Of a DNA stretch of 64,000 nt, positions 18,242 to 25,596 are shown piece by piece. The DNA is from Roseivirga ehrenbergii (lineage in GTDB: Bacteria > Bacteroidota > Bacteroidia > Cytophagales > Cyclobacteriaceae), in assembly GCF_001593005.1 (NCBI RefSeq), contig NZ_LQZQ01000003.1:156657-220656 (forward strand), in the 5' to 3' direction. The notes beneath the pieces are model-generated. The model was given only the letters and a program-made list of their open reading frames with translations. It ran no database searches and was not told the DNA's origin. The number at the start of each line of letters is the position of its first letter. Position 1 is the stretch's first letter. The position numbers and the translations under genes are program-made.

Positions 18242-18323
18242 ATCCCGCCCTTGTTGGAGTTTTCGCCCTTGTTGGTGTTCTTGAGGCTGACCGAGAATTT
18301 TCCGCCTATGTAGGTGTTCTTCC
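18242..18323 (+). repeat. Nested short REP-like hairpin remnants
   Basis: Three short pieces follow each other: CGCCCTTGTTGGAGTT, CGCCCTTGTTGGTGTTCTT with GAGGCT, and CGCCTATGTAGGTGTTCTT. The last two match, in the opposite orientation, the short type-2 hairpins of the 44.8-48.4 kb region (GTTGGTGAAGAA followed by CCAAC). Confidence 0.5.
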
Positions 18324-18328
18324 CTTTT

Positions 18329-18462
18329 GCCCTTGTTGGAGTTGTCTCCAACAAGCAGATGAAGCTTAGAACATCCTTTTCTTACCAACAAATAGTGTCC
18401 TGGCCAGTGCTAAAAGTGCAATGTCCTAGGTGGTTTGCGGGTGCTAACACCCGCAAAGGCAA
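18329..18462 (+). repeat. Two-hairpin REP-like element
   Basis: Full copy in the same orientation as 18051-18184. Here hairpin 2 is perfect (TTTGCGGGTG and CACCCGCAAA around CTAA); the T-to-C change relative to the first copy turns a G-T pair into G-C, as expected for a selected stem. Confidence 0.85.
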
Positions 18463-18566
18463 GTAGGCCATTTGAATTTTATAGGAAATCCTCGTGCTTT
18501 GAAGAGAGGAGATGTTTTAGGGAGGACTTATTCCGTTTCTGGAGATGCAGTATTTGGGCTAGGTTT

Positions 18567-18700
18567 CGCCCTTGTTGGAGTTGTCTCCAACAAGCAGATG
18601 AAGCCTAGAACATCCTTTTCTTACCAACAAATAGTGTTCTGGCTAGTGCTAAACGTTCACTGTCCTAGGTGGTTTGTGGGTGACAATATCCACAAAGGCA
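18567..18700 (+). repeat. Two-hairpin REP-like element upstream of the RAYT gene
   Basis: Full copy in the same orientation, ending 39 bp before the RAYT start codon. Hairpin 1 is perfect; hairpin 2 has arms TTTGTGG and CCACAAA with a longer loop. Confidence 0.85.
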
Positions 18701-18739
18701 AGCAGCTTAGATGGTTCCTGATTTTCATTAAATTGAATT

Positions 18740-19267
18740 ATGGAAAATCATCATGTTCAGTTTTTCACGGCAACAATCCTTAAATGGATTCCAATCCTAA
18801 AAAATGATGAGTTAAAGCAAATAATAGTGAACTCAATGGCTTTTTTGGTAGAAGACAAACGCTGCGATATTTATGGGTTCGTAATAATGCCCAATCATAT
18901 TCATATGATCTGGAAAATAGGAGATGGACATTTGCTTTCGAATGTCCAAAGAGATTTTTTAAAATTCACCAGTCAGCAAATCAGGTTTTATCTACGAGAC
19001 AACTTTCCTGAATCCTTAACCAAGTTTGAAGTAAACCTGAAGGATAGAAAGTATCAGATTTGGCAGCGTAATGCATTGTCCGTTGATTTGTTCAGTCGTA
19101 AAGTAATAGAGCAAAAGCTGGATTATATTCACGCTAACCTAGTAGCAGGTAAGTGGCAGCTTGCCGAAGACTTTGTGAGTTATAAATATTCATCAGCCTC
19201 ATTTTATGAGGATGGGAAAAGTCATTTTACTTTCTTAAAGCACTATATGGAATATTTTGGTGCTTGA
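18740..19267 (+). CDS. REP-associated tyrosine transposase (RAYT, Y1 family)
   Basis: A 175-residue IS200-like Y1 transposase. The HUH metal motif is H53-I-H55 inside VIMPNHIHMIW, and the family's YIHANLV segment is at 129-135, with Y129 the candidate nucleophile. RAYTs are single-copy relatives of IS200 transposases that recognise and nick REP hairpins rather than mobilising a flanking IS. The context fits exactly: three full two-hairpin elements lie in the 690 bp upstream and a half element begins 14 bp downstream. It is complete with no frame damage, so it may be active. The length and motif order match known RAYTs. Confidence 0.88.
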   Translation: MENHHVQFFTATILKWIPILKNDELKQIIVNSMAFLVEDKRCDIYGFVIMPNHIHMIWKIGDGHLLSNVQRDFLKFTSQQIRFYLRDNFPESLTKFEVNLKDRKYQIWQRNALSVDLFSRKVIEQKLDYIHANLVAGKWQLAEDFVSYKYSSASFYEDGKSHFTFLKHYMEYFGA

Positions 19268-19280
19268 GATTTATAGACAA

Positions 19281-19309
19281 ATTTGGGGTTGACAACACCC
19301 ACCAAGGCA
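19281..19309 (+). repeat. Half REP-like element downstream of the RAYT gene
   Basis: Only the second hairpin remains: TTTGGGGTTG and ACACCCACCAA, ending AAGGCA as in the full copies. With the upstream copies it brackets the RAYT gene. The following AAAAGAAACAAGGTA is repeated at 20914-20929 in front of the intact lipoprotein gene, marking a local duplication. Confidence 0.6.
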
Positions 19310-19328
19310 AAAAGAAACAAGGTATATG

Positions 19329-19337
19329 CTTACTTTT
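19329..19337. repeat. Target site duplication, left copy
   Basis: CTTACTTTT, repeated at 20629-20637 on the other side of the insertion sequence. Nine bases fits the 8-9 bp duplications of IS256-type elements. Confidence 0.75.
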
Positions 19338-19344
19338 GATATAA

Positions 19345-19362
19345 TGGCCAAAAATAGTTGGT
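19345..19362 (+). repeat. Left terminal inverted repeat of the IS
   Basis: TGGCCAAAAATAGTTGGT, seven bases inside the left boundary; perfect match to the complement of the right repeat. Confidence 0.8.
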
Positions 19363-19426
19363 AATTCAGTGACTGATCGACTGTATTGTATTGAATAATG
19401 AATAACAGATAGTTGCATGTTGTTTT

Positions 19427-19464
19427 AAAATGGCTTATTGAAACGCGTTTCAATAAGCCATTTT
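19427..19464 (+). terminator. 38-bp perfect palindrome before the transposase
   Basis: AAAATGGCTTATTGAAACG followed by its exact reverse complement, ending in a T run, eight bases before the ATG at 19472. As RNA it forms a 17-19 bp stem ending in U residues, so it should stop transcripts coming from outside the IS. Insulating hairpins of this kind are known from other insertion sequences; here the function is inferred. Confidence 0.65.
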
Positions 19465-19471
19465 TGTATCT

Positions 19472-20456
19472 ATGAATAGTTCAAAAAAAGCGTTGCTGGG
19501 CCTGTGGTTTTCTGGCCAGTATAAAATGGGGTTACCAGGCAGGCAAACAACGTTATAAATGCAATAACTGTGGCATTCTTTTTACTTCAAGTAATAAGGC
19601 GGTTAGCAATTCCAACAGGTTTGTTTGGTTTGAAAAATGGGTTTTAGAGCGTAGGACAATCGAGGAACTATCGTTGTCTAGCGGTTATTCGGCTCGCACA
19701 TTAAGGCGTTATTTCTATGAATATCTATCCAAACCACCTGTTTTGAGTGTTTATCCTTCCCGACAAGTAAACCTATTGATAGATGGCACTTACTTTAAAG
19801 ATGGTCTTTGCTTGATACTTTATCGGGACAATACAATTAAGTACACCCAGCTTTATCGGTTGACTGATGGTGAGTGGTTTGAAGAGTTAGCCGAAGATCT
19901 TTCTAACTTATTAAAGTTGGGTGTACAGGTTGAAAGTATCACCAGTGATGGCCATAAAGCTTTACTCAAGGCAATCAAACTGGTTTGTCCTAAAGTACCT
20001 ACCCAAAGGTGCGTGGTTCATATACAGCGCATGTGTCGGATATGGTTATCCAATAAACCAAAGAGCGATGCTGGTAAAAAATTGAGGCTTATAGTGTCTA
20101 AAATTCATCTGATCACATCGCCTCAAGAAAGAGACTATTGGCTTGTTGAGCTAGTTCAATGGTATGAGGTATATAAAGACTTTGTGAATCAAAAGACCAT
20201 CAATCCTGATACTGGCAGATACTGGTTTACTCACAAAATGGTAAGACGATCATTCATGGTGATCAGGAATGCTTTGCCTGATATGTTCCACTATTTGTAC
20301 AACCCAAGAATACCTAAATCAACAAATGGGTTGGAGTCATTCTTTGGTCATCTAAAAGGACACCTCAATGTGCATAGAGGGCTTTCCTATCAACACAAAA
20401 GGCAGTTCATCCAATGGTATTTGTACTTCAAAAATCAGCGCTCAGGTTTTCTTTAG
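19472..20456 (+). pseudogene. IS256-type transposase, variant zinc-binding type, frame shifted near start
   Basis: The frame ending at 20456 codes about 320 residues: an N-terminal zinc ribbon (CWAC and CNNC around residues 8-34), a helix-turn-helix, and a DDE catalytic domain with D in LLIDGTYF, D in ITSDGH and E in NGLESFFG. The zinc-ribbon part (from 19491) is in frame with the rest but has no start codon. The natural ATG at 19472 is in a different frame because of a run of seven A at 19483-19489; with six A the reading would be M-N-S-S-K-K-R-C-W-A-C onwards without a break. So either the gene has a one-base insertion, or slippage on the A run restores it. An internal TTG at 19674 would give only a truncated 260-residue form lacking the ribbon. 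Confidence 0.75.
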
Positions 20457-20477
20457 CCATATGACAAGATGAATAAA

Positions 20478-20499
20478 AAAACCTCCCAAAATAGGGAGG
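20478..20499 (-). terminator. Hairpin with T run on the reverse strand, inside the IS
   Basis: CCTCCC and GGGAGG around six bases, preceded on the plus strand by seven A. Read on the minus strand it is a stem followed by a T run, so it would stop transcription entering the IS from the right, mirroring the palindrome on the left. Confidence 0.55.
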
Positions 20500-20604
20500 C
20501 TATTCTACTTGGTAAACCCTATTGCTGGCAAGTTGCTCCTCAGCAGAGCTCGCTTCCTCTTTAGGCTTACGATGTCAATATAATGCAAATTTCAACGCAA
20601 AGTC

Positions 20605-20622
20605 ACCAACTATTTTTGGCCA
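20605..20622 (-). repeat. Right terminal inverted repeat of the IS
   Basis: Complement of TGGCCAAAAATAGTTGGT, six bases inside the right boundary. Confidence 0.8.
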
Positions 20623-20628
20623 CATTAC

Positions 20629-20637
20629 CTTACTTTT
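20629..20637. repeat. Target site duplication, right copy
   Basis: CTTACTTTT, identical to 19329-19337. On the minus strand it contains the stop codon and the last lysine codons of the lipoprotein gene fragment. Confidence 0.75.
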
Positions 20638-20740
20638 TAAGTGGAGGTATCAGTCCGTCTTCTTCTAATCTTTTAATAATTTTTCGGACTGTTTGTTTAT
20701 GCCCCATTCCATCTTTCAAATCCCCAAATGTACCCGCATT
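20630..20740 (-). pseudogene. Truncated duplicate of the lipoprotein gene (last 36 codons)
   Basis: On the minus strand these 111 bases encode the last 36 residues and stop of the lipoprotein at 20936-21529, with three substitutions (T for A, V for A, P for L). Homology ends abruptly at 20740/20741, where a full REP-like element begins, and the IS begins at the stop codon. It is a dead 3' fragment trapped between two mobile elements. Confidence 0.85.
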
Positions 20741-20902
20741 CCGCCCTTGTTGGAGTTGTCTCCAACAAGCAGATGAGGCTTAATAACAGCCTTTTCTTAC
20801 CAACATATAGCGTCCTGGTCGGTACTAAAGACCGAACTCCCTAGGTGGTTTGTGGGTGACAATACCCACAAAAGCAAGTTGGGTGATAGCACACAAAGGC
20901 AG
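20741..20902 (+). repeat. Two-hairpin REP-like element plus extra half hairpin
   Basis: A full copy (20741-20877) with perfect hairpin 1, followed by a second degenerate hairpin-2 piece (TTGGGTGATAGCACACAAAGGCA). It separates the truncated gene fragment from the intact lipoprotein gene. Confidence 0.8.
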
Positions 20903-20935
20903 AGAAGTCATAGTAAAAAGAAACAAGGTAGATGC

Positions 20936-21529
20936 TTACTTTTTAAGCAGAGGTATAAGTCCGTCTTCTTCTAATCTTTTAATAATCTTTCGGGCTGTTT
21001 GTTTATGCCCCATACCATCTTTCAAATCCCCAAACGCACCGGCATTAGATTTTGCTTCTAGTCCCCCTATCCATATGGTAGTTGGTTTTTTGATTTCTTT
21101 AATAAGTATATCAAGCTCTAAGCTTACCTTATGTATGTAGTTGCCCCCCGTCCATCCATTTGGAGTATAAAAGGAGGGGGTGTATCCACTATAATTAGAT
21201 TGCCCTGCTTGAGTAATCACAAAAAGCAGTTCTGGTTTAATGGAGAGGCTGTCTTGCTCCTTCATCCGCTTGCTTGTTCTTCCGTCATTTGGAGTTTGTT
21301 CTTTGAACTCATAGTCTGAAGCTATTCCTCTTGCAGCAAGGGCTATGCGTAATTCATTTACTACGCTGCCTACGAAGTGCTGAAAATCACGCTCTGTATG
21401 AATGCTAAAACGGATATTGTTGAAATCTCCATCATAGTCTCTAACTGTTGATCTTTTAACCTTTGTGCTTGTACAGCCCTGAAATAAAAGTATGATTACT
21501 AAAAGTGAAAGTGCTTTTTTGTTGATCAT
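20936..21529 (-). CDS. Putative lipoprotein, intact relative of 3285-3896
   Basis: A 197-residue protein with a lipoprotein signal (LSLLVIILLFQGC, cysteine at residue 19). The mature part has a DYDGDFNNIRFSI opening and a C-terminal FGDLKDGMGHKQTARKIIKRL motif shared with the protein at 3285-3896. The paired -YxG(E/D)-N-I opening is also shared (NYTGEINRI there). The function is unknown; a membrane-anchored, periplasm-facing protein is the most that can be said. Its 3' end has been duplicated next door and the duplicate cut by an insertion sequence. Confidence 0.7.
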   Translation of the reverse strand: MINKKALSLLVIILLFQGCTSTKVKRSTVRDYDGDFNNIRFSIHTERDFQHFVGSVVNELRIALAARGIASDYEFKEQTPNDGRTSKRMKEQDSLSIKPELLFVITQAGQSNYSGYTPSFYTPNGWTGGNYIHKVSLELDILIKEIKKPTTIWIGGLEAKSNAGAFGDLKDGMGHKQTARKIIKRLEEDGLIPLLKK

Positions 21530-21559
21530 GTTTTTAATAACTGTTTTTGGAAAAGAAAA

Positions 21560-23575
21560 TTAATAACCTTGAGTGGCAAGTACCCTTACTCTAGCCCCGG
21601 GTTTGCCTTCCAGTAGCGCACCAATGCCTTGGATGTCGATTTTTTCAACTACGTCCAAACCTCCGCTAATAACTTTTAATCCAGAGCTTAACTCTGGGTC
21701 AGAATTGATAATAAAAACCTTATTCGCTCCAATATGAGAATTGATTTCAACATTATGATCCTTGATGTACACATTGGTAATATTACAAGGAATTACAGAA
21801 AGCGGTGCTCCACCTTCGGTAGCAGACCAAATGCTTGGGTCATTCCAGTTGCCTGAAGCTATGGCCCAAAGCTCTGTGACACAAGAGGCCGCAGAAACCA
21901 CATTTATATTAGCAATGGCCTCGGTAGTATTTCCAGATTGGTCAATTACGGTAATAATAACTTGATTCATCCCAAGATCACTTGTCGTAAAATCTGTCTT
22001 GGACATACTTGTGTCTGTTATCTCAACATTGTCATAGGTGCAGCCCACGCCATCAAAGGAATAAGCTGGAGGACTAAAGAAAGGTGTAGATCCATCAGGT
22101 TCCCAACCCCAACCCCCTCCCCAATCACCAGGGTCTGGAATAGTCACATTTTCGCAAGGGTTCATTAGCTCGTCATAAGTGAGTGTATAATTTCCGGACT
22201 CATCCAAAACAATTTGTTTTGAAAGAGGAAATACAACAGGAGAGATGGAGTCCACAACATTGATGTTAATAATATCAGTATCCATTTTTGAATTACTGTC
22301 CTCGATGATATACGTGATACTGTTCTGTCCAAGATCATTTTTATCAAAAACACTTTTATTTAGTGAGCTCACAAAGTCACTACCAGAACAGCCCGCAGTC
22401 GATCCGTTATCCACCCACATAGGATTTACTTGTGCAATGCCATCTTTGTCTAAATACACAGTGATATTCTTAGCTTTTGCAACAGGTTCGGTGTCGTCTA
22501 TAACATATACCAATGCAATACCTGTGGTTTCATTTCCGCTTGTATCCCAGATGGTTACCGTAACTTCGTTCGTGCCGACATCAGTACAGTTAAAACTGGA
22601 TTTACTTATAGAGGCTCCACCTAATTTAACATTATCTTTAGTGTAAGCGCTCCTATATTCAAAAACCTCAATACCATCTCCAGGTACTGGGTTTGGTGCT
22701 GGAACAGAAGTACCTCCTGGTGAATAATATTTTATTAGATCATCAGGAGAAACATAGTTCGAGTGTGTGCCTGAATTATATCTTACTATATTTTTAGTAA
22801 CCAATGTTGGGGGGATTGTGTCTACCAAATTTACTATGGCAGTACCGTAATATATTGAGTCATTGTCGTCTATTCCCTGTATGGTTACATAATTTTTACC
22901 AATATCAAACTCGGAAGAGCCTAGCGCTGGAAAAAAGACGGTTGTTGTGCAATTGCCAGTGGGACAAGGCCAAGAAGAACAACTACTATCTATGAGGGAG
23001 TCTATTTCAACATTCAACTGACCGTCAATTCCAACATACTCTGTATATGTATCAATACATGCAGAGTCTATATAGTTCTGAAACCTCAAAGTGAAAATGT
23101 TAGTGTAGGTAGGGATGTCAACATTTAAATAGTATGTAACACCTGCTTGCAAATTATCAATGAATAGTTCTTTGGGAGTAGTTGTGTTAGCTGCGTTTAC
23201 CCAGTGCTTACTGCCCATCTCTCCCCCAAGACTGTCGGTCACCACAGCCTGTATCAAATCACCATATTGACCTGAGCTTGATAATTCGATTGAAATACTC
23301 AAAGTATCGGAGGTAGGGGCAACGAACTTGAACCATATGTTTTTTTCTGGGGTATAGAGCCAGTTGCTATATTTTATTCCGTCACCAGAAGCACCCGAAA
23401 CAGTAAATCCATTTATGTCCGAGAAATAATGCCCCGTACCGTCAAGGGTAATCTCGTATGCAGTACTTAAAGAATCATTGGGGTGGTTTTGAAAGGATAA
23501 AGCTATATTAGGAAATAAATAGAGTAAAATCAGAATAATTAGACCACTTCTTTTAAAAATCAATGAACGTACCAT
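21560..23575 (-). CDS. Large secreted surface protein with HYR-like repeats
   Basis: A 671-residue protein with a signal peptide (about 1-28). Residues 30-165 are a PPC-like beta-sandwich (NHPNDSLSTAYEI, KNIWFKFVAP, YYLNVD). Then follow Ig-like HYR-type modules, each with a DxTxP or DSISP start and a (F)(N/D)--D(V/L)GxNxVT pattern plus D-SGN-T (about 190-560), with paired cysteines. The last 105 residues form a module shared with the proteins at 28382, 31017 and 33940: LWAIASGNWNDPSIWS, IPCNITNVYIKD. It is the closest relative of 33940-35898, over its full length. There is no T9SS C-terminal domain. Probably displayed at the cell surface, perhaps in adhesion; that is inference. Confidence 0.75.
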   Translation of the reverse strand: MVRSLIFKRSGLIILILLYLFPNIALSFQNHPNDSLSTAYEITLDGTGHYFSDINGFTVSGASGDGIKYSNWLYTPEKNIWFKFVAPTSDTLSISIELSSSGQYGDLIQAVVTDSLGGEMGSKHWVNAANTTTPKELFIDNLQAGVTYYLNVDIPTYTNIFTLRFQNYIDSACIDTYTEYVGIDGQLNVEIDSLIDSSCSSWPCPTGNCTTTVFFPALGSSEFDIGKNYVTIQGIDDNDSIYYGTAIVNLVDTIPPTLVTKNIVRYNSGTHSNYVSPDDLIKYYSPGGTSVPAPNPVPGDGIEVFEYRSAYTKDNVKLGGASISKSSFNCTDVGTNEVTVTIWDTSGNETTGIALVYVIDDTEPVAKAKNITVYLDKDGIAQVNPMWVDNGSTAGCSGSDFVSSLNKSVFDKNDLGQNSITYIIEDSNSKMDTDIININVVDSISPVVFPLSKQIVLDESGNYTLTYDELMNPCENVTIPDPGDWGGGWGWEPDGSTPFFSPPAYSFDGVGCTYDNVEITDTSMSKTDFTTSDLGMNQVIITVIDQSGNTTEAIANINVVSAASCVTELWAIASGNWNDPSIWSATEGGAPLSVIPCNITNVYIKDHNVEINSHIGANKVFIINSDPELSSGLKVISGGLDVVEKIDIQGIGALLEGKPGARVRVLATQGY

Positions 23576-23773
23576 TACTTTTATATTATCAATATGTGTG
23601 TATAATTAATGTTTTTTGTATTTAAGCTATATTTTATCAAAAATAGCTATAATCTTGTTAGATAGTAAAGTAGTGGTATTGATTTTTGAAAGAAATTTAT
23701 GGTTATTTCACAGTATGATTATTTTTTACTTTATTTGACGGTGCAGGCTTATGATTCAAACATACCCTTTGTA

Positions 23774-23781
23774 TAATTTTG
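23774..23781 (+). promoter_or_regulatory. Possible -7 box of a Bacteroidota promoter
   Basis: TAATTTTG fits TAnnTTTG and lies 28 bases before the ATG at 23809. No good -33 TTTG is found at 19 bases, so the call is weak. Confidence 0.3.
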
Positions 23782-23808
23782 CTGATTCTATTAATGCCAT
23801 TTAAACAT

Positions 23809-25209
23809 ATGCTGAAAATGGGCCGTTTGTTTTTTTGTGTTTGGCTATGCTTATTTTACACAATACCAGTGTTATCTCAGAATACTAATAGACCAGAGCT
23901 TTCTAAAAGAGAAATTAGAAAGTTGAATAAGAATCTTGATAAGCTTAGCAAGAGCCTTGATAAGCACACTTCTAAACTCAAGGTTTTATTAAAATTAAAA
24001 CAAGAGAATCTTACATTTCAGGTGGATGTACTTCAGGATGCAGATAAGGATGTTGTTCTTGAAATTGACTCCATTAAGAGAGGTGTTGACAAAAAGTTAG
24101 AAGGTTTTCAATCTGAAATTTTCGATGTTGATTCCATAACTATTCCACAAGGGCTTCGCGATGAAATAGCTCGTTTGAAAAAGGAGCTAAAAGTTGGAAT
24201 GCAGTTATCCAAAAGTGATCCTAAATTGACCAACCAGCTTCAAGATTCTTTTATTAAACTTTCTGGAGCTGAATATGATTTGAAAGAAGCAGAAGATTTA
24301 TTTCCGGATTTAAATAAATTGAAAATAAACCAAGAGACAATAAATGAATATATAGAGCCCATTTCTTCAGATTTTGCCTTATTGAGAGATCAAATTCAGT
24401 CTTTTCAGTCTTCAATTGACAGATATAAAGCTGAATTAACCGATTGGGATAAAACGCTCGAAAGTCAGATCATGAAGTTAGAGGATGTAAACGGTCTCAG
24501 TCAGTTTAGAAATAATTCTCTTGACCCTTCGTCTGAAACCTCAAGAATGCAGAATGAATTGGAGGGATATCAGAGTAAGTCCTTTGTCCAAAAGCAGATG
24601 GAAGAGAGGTTTTCTAAAATGTTAGAGGAAGATGGGCAAGATGCTTTAGTGAAGAGGCTAACGGAGGGGCGTGAAAAAATTGCCGAGGCTAAGGAGAAAT
24701 ATACAAAGGTTCAAGACTTAAATAACCCAGATCAGAAACGAAATAATCCATTAAAGGGTAAGTCGTTTATAGAAAGATTGTCTTTTGGTGGAAATCTACA
24801 AGTCAATCGTGTGGAGCCTATATCTTTAGATGTAGGCGGAGAGTTGGCATATCAAATATCCCCTAAGTCTGAGCTAGGTGCTGGGTCGGCTTATCGATTA
24901 AGACTTCAGAAAAAGATACTAGCTGGAGTCTCATCGGATAACTTTAATGTTCGTGGATTTTATAATCATGTTATTTGGAGAAACATAAGACTTCAGGGTA
25001 ATTATGAGCTTGACTATCTTGTTCTCAATAACCCGCAGGCAGATAGTGAAATAAAAGATTGGGTTCAGTCCGGTCTTATTGGGTTCAAACAGGAGCAGCC
25101 CTTCTTTAAAAAAATTAAAGGGTATATGACTGTTCAGTATGATTTTTTACATAGTGCAGAAAGTGCTAACTCTCGTTGGGTTGTAAGGTTTGGATTTAGG
25201 TTTAAATAG
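23809..25209 (+). CDS. Coiled-coil protein with outer-membrane beta-barrel-like C-terminus
   Basis: About 466 residues. The ATG at 23809 is preferred over an upstream TTG because it begins directly with the signal peptide (LFFCVWLCLFYTIPVLSQ). Residues 25-310 are strongly charged and helical (KLNKNLDKLSKSLDKHTSKL, KEKYTKVQDLN), predicting long coiled coils. The last 150 residues alternate as amphipathic strands (LSFGGNLQVNRVEPISL, YRLRLQKKILAGV, VRFGFRFK) and end in a terminal aromatic-x-K, like an outer-membrane barrel. A periplasmic coiled coil tethered to a small barrel is inferred. I do not recognise a named family. It is convergent with the globin gene. Confidence 0.65.
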   Translation: MLKMGRLFFCVWLCLFYTIPVLSQNTNRPELSKREIRKLNKNLDKLSKSLDKHTSKLKVLLKLKQENLTFQVDVLQDADKDVVLEIDSIKRGVDKKLEGFQSEIFDVDSITIPQGLRDEIARLKKELKVGMQLSKSDPKLTNQLQDSFIKLSGAEYDLKEAEDLFPDLNKLKINQETINEYIEPISSDFALLRDQIQSFQSSIDRYKAELTDWDKTLESQIMKLEDVNGLSQFRNNSLDPSSETSRMQNELEGYQSKSFVQKQMEERFSKMLEEDGQDALVKRLTEGREKIAEAKEKYTKVQDLNNPDQKRNNPLKGKSFIERLSFGGNLQVNRVEPISLDVGGELAYQISPKSELGAGSAYRLRLQKKILAGVSSDNFNVRGFYNHVIWRNIRLQGNYELDYLVLNNPQADSEIKDWVQSGLIGFKQEQPFFKKIKGYMTVQYDFLHSAESANSRWVVRFGFRFK

Positions 25210-25221
25210 AGCTTAAGATTT

Positions 25222-25596
25222 TCACCTATTAATCATATGCTGAGCTGCGCCATACACATATTCCCAGAAGGCATCTTTTTCGGGTTCGGGGAAGGTGGCT
25301 TTTTCTAGTGCCGCATGCATGTGCTTGAGCCAGTGCGTTGCTTCTTGGGTTCCAATTTTCCACTGAAAATGTCTCCGCCTCAGTATCGGATGTCCACGCT
25401 CATCAGTATAGGTTTGTCTGCCACCCAGCGCTTGAATAAAGAACAACTTGAGTCGATTTTTAGCAGGTAGCAGATCTTCAGGATACATCTTTCTGATCAG
25501 CTCGTCCTGCTCCAATTCAGCATAGAAATCATCCACCAGTTTCAGAATGTTTTCTTCGCCAATGCGTTCGTACAGCGTTTGACCTTTTTCTGTCAT
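25222..25596 (-). CDS. Truncated hemoglobin (group II-like)
   Basis: A 124-residue single-domain globin of the truncated 2/2 type. The proximal heme ligand is H76 in the RGHPILRRRHFQW motif, typical of group II (trHbO-like) globins; Y25 is the likely B10 tyrosine that binds ligand, and W89 corresponds to the conserved G8 tryptophan. Such proteins bind O2 or NO and help with oxygen or nitrosative chemistry in the cytoplasm. The ATG lies directly at the stop of the upstream PLP enzyme (one shared base), so it is the last gene of a three-gene operon with NfeD and the PLP enzyme. The functional link between the three is not obvious. Confidence 0.88.
   Translation of the reverse strand: MTEKGQTLYERIGEENILKLVDDFYAELEQDELIRKMYPEDLLPAKNRLKLFFIQALGGRQTYTDERGHPILRRRHFQWKIGTQEATHWLKHMHAALEKATFPEPEKDAFWEYVYGAAQHMINR

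Larger units (their letters stand above)
19338..20628 (+). mobile_element. IS256-type insertion sequence (1291 bp)
   Basis: Bounded by a 9-bp direct repeat CTTACTTTT. Near both ends lie perfect 18-bp inverted repeats, TGGCCAAAAATAGTTGGT (19345-19362 and the complement at 20605-20622). Inside are a 38-bp palindrome, one transposase frame and a hairpin. Removing the element plus one target copy restores GCTTACTTTTTAAG, which is exactly the sequence at the 3' end of the intact paralogous lipoprotein gene (20934-20947). This is internal proof of the boundaries. The insertion sits over the stop codon of a truncated duplicate of that gene. Confidence 0.85.

Noticed and set aside
18051..18700. Regularly repeated palindromic units, as in a CRISPR array
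   Set aside because: Units are about 134 bp with two hairpins and highly similar spacers, copies are also dispersed at 4072, 20741 and 45647, and no cas gene is present. A RAYT gene explains them better.
18472..18783. Open frame of 103 codons
   Set aside because: It mostly translates a REP-like element and runs into the RAYT start in another frame; no independent coding signal.
19268..20629. Composite transposon carrying the RAYT gene
   Set aside because: Only one IS copy is present and its 9-bp duplication encloses the IS alone, not the RAYT gene.
20583..21140. Plus-strand open frames that look like two related proteins
   Set aside because: They are antisense readings of the lipoprotein gene end and its duplicate fragment; the similarity between them is due to the duplication.
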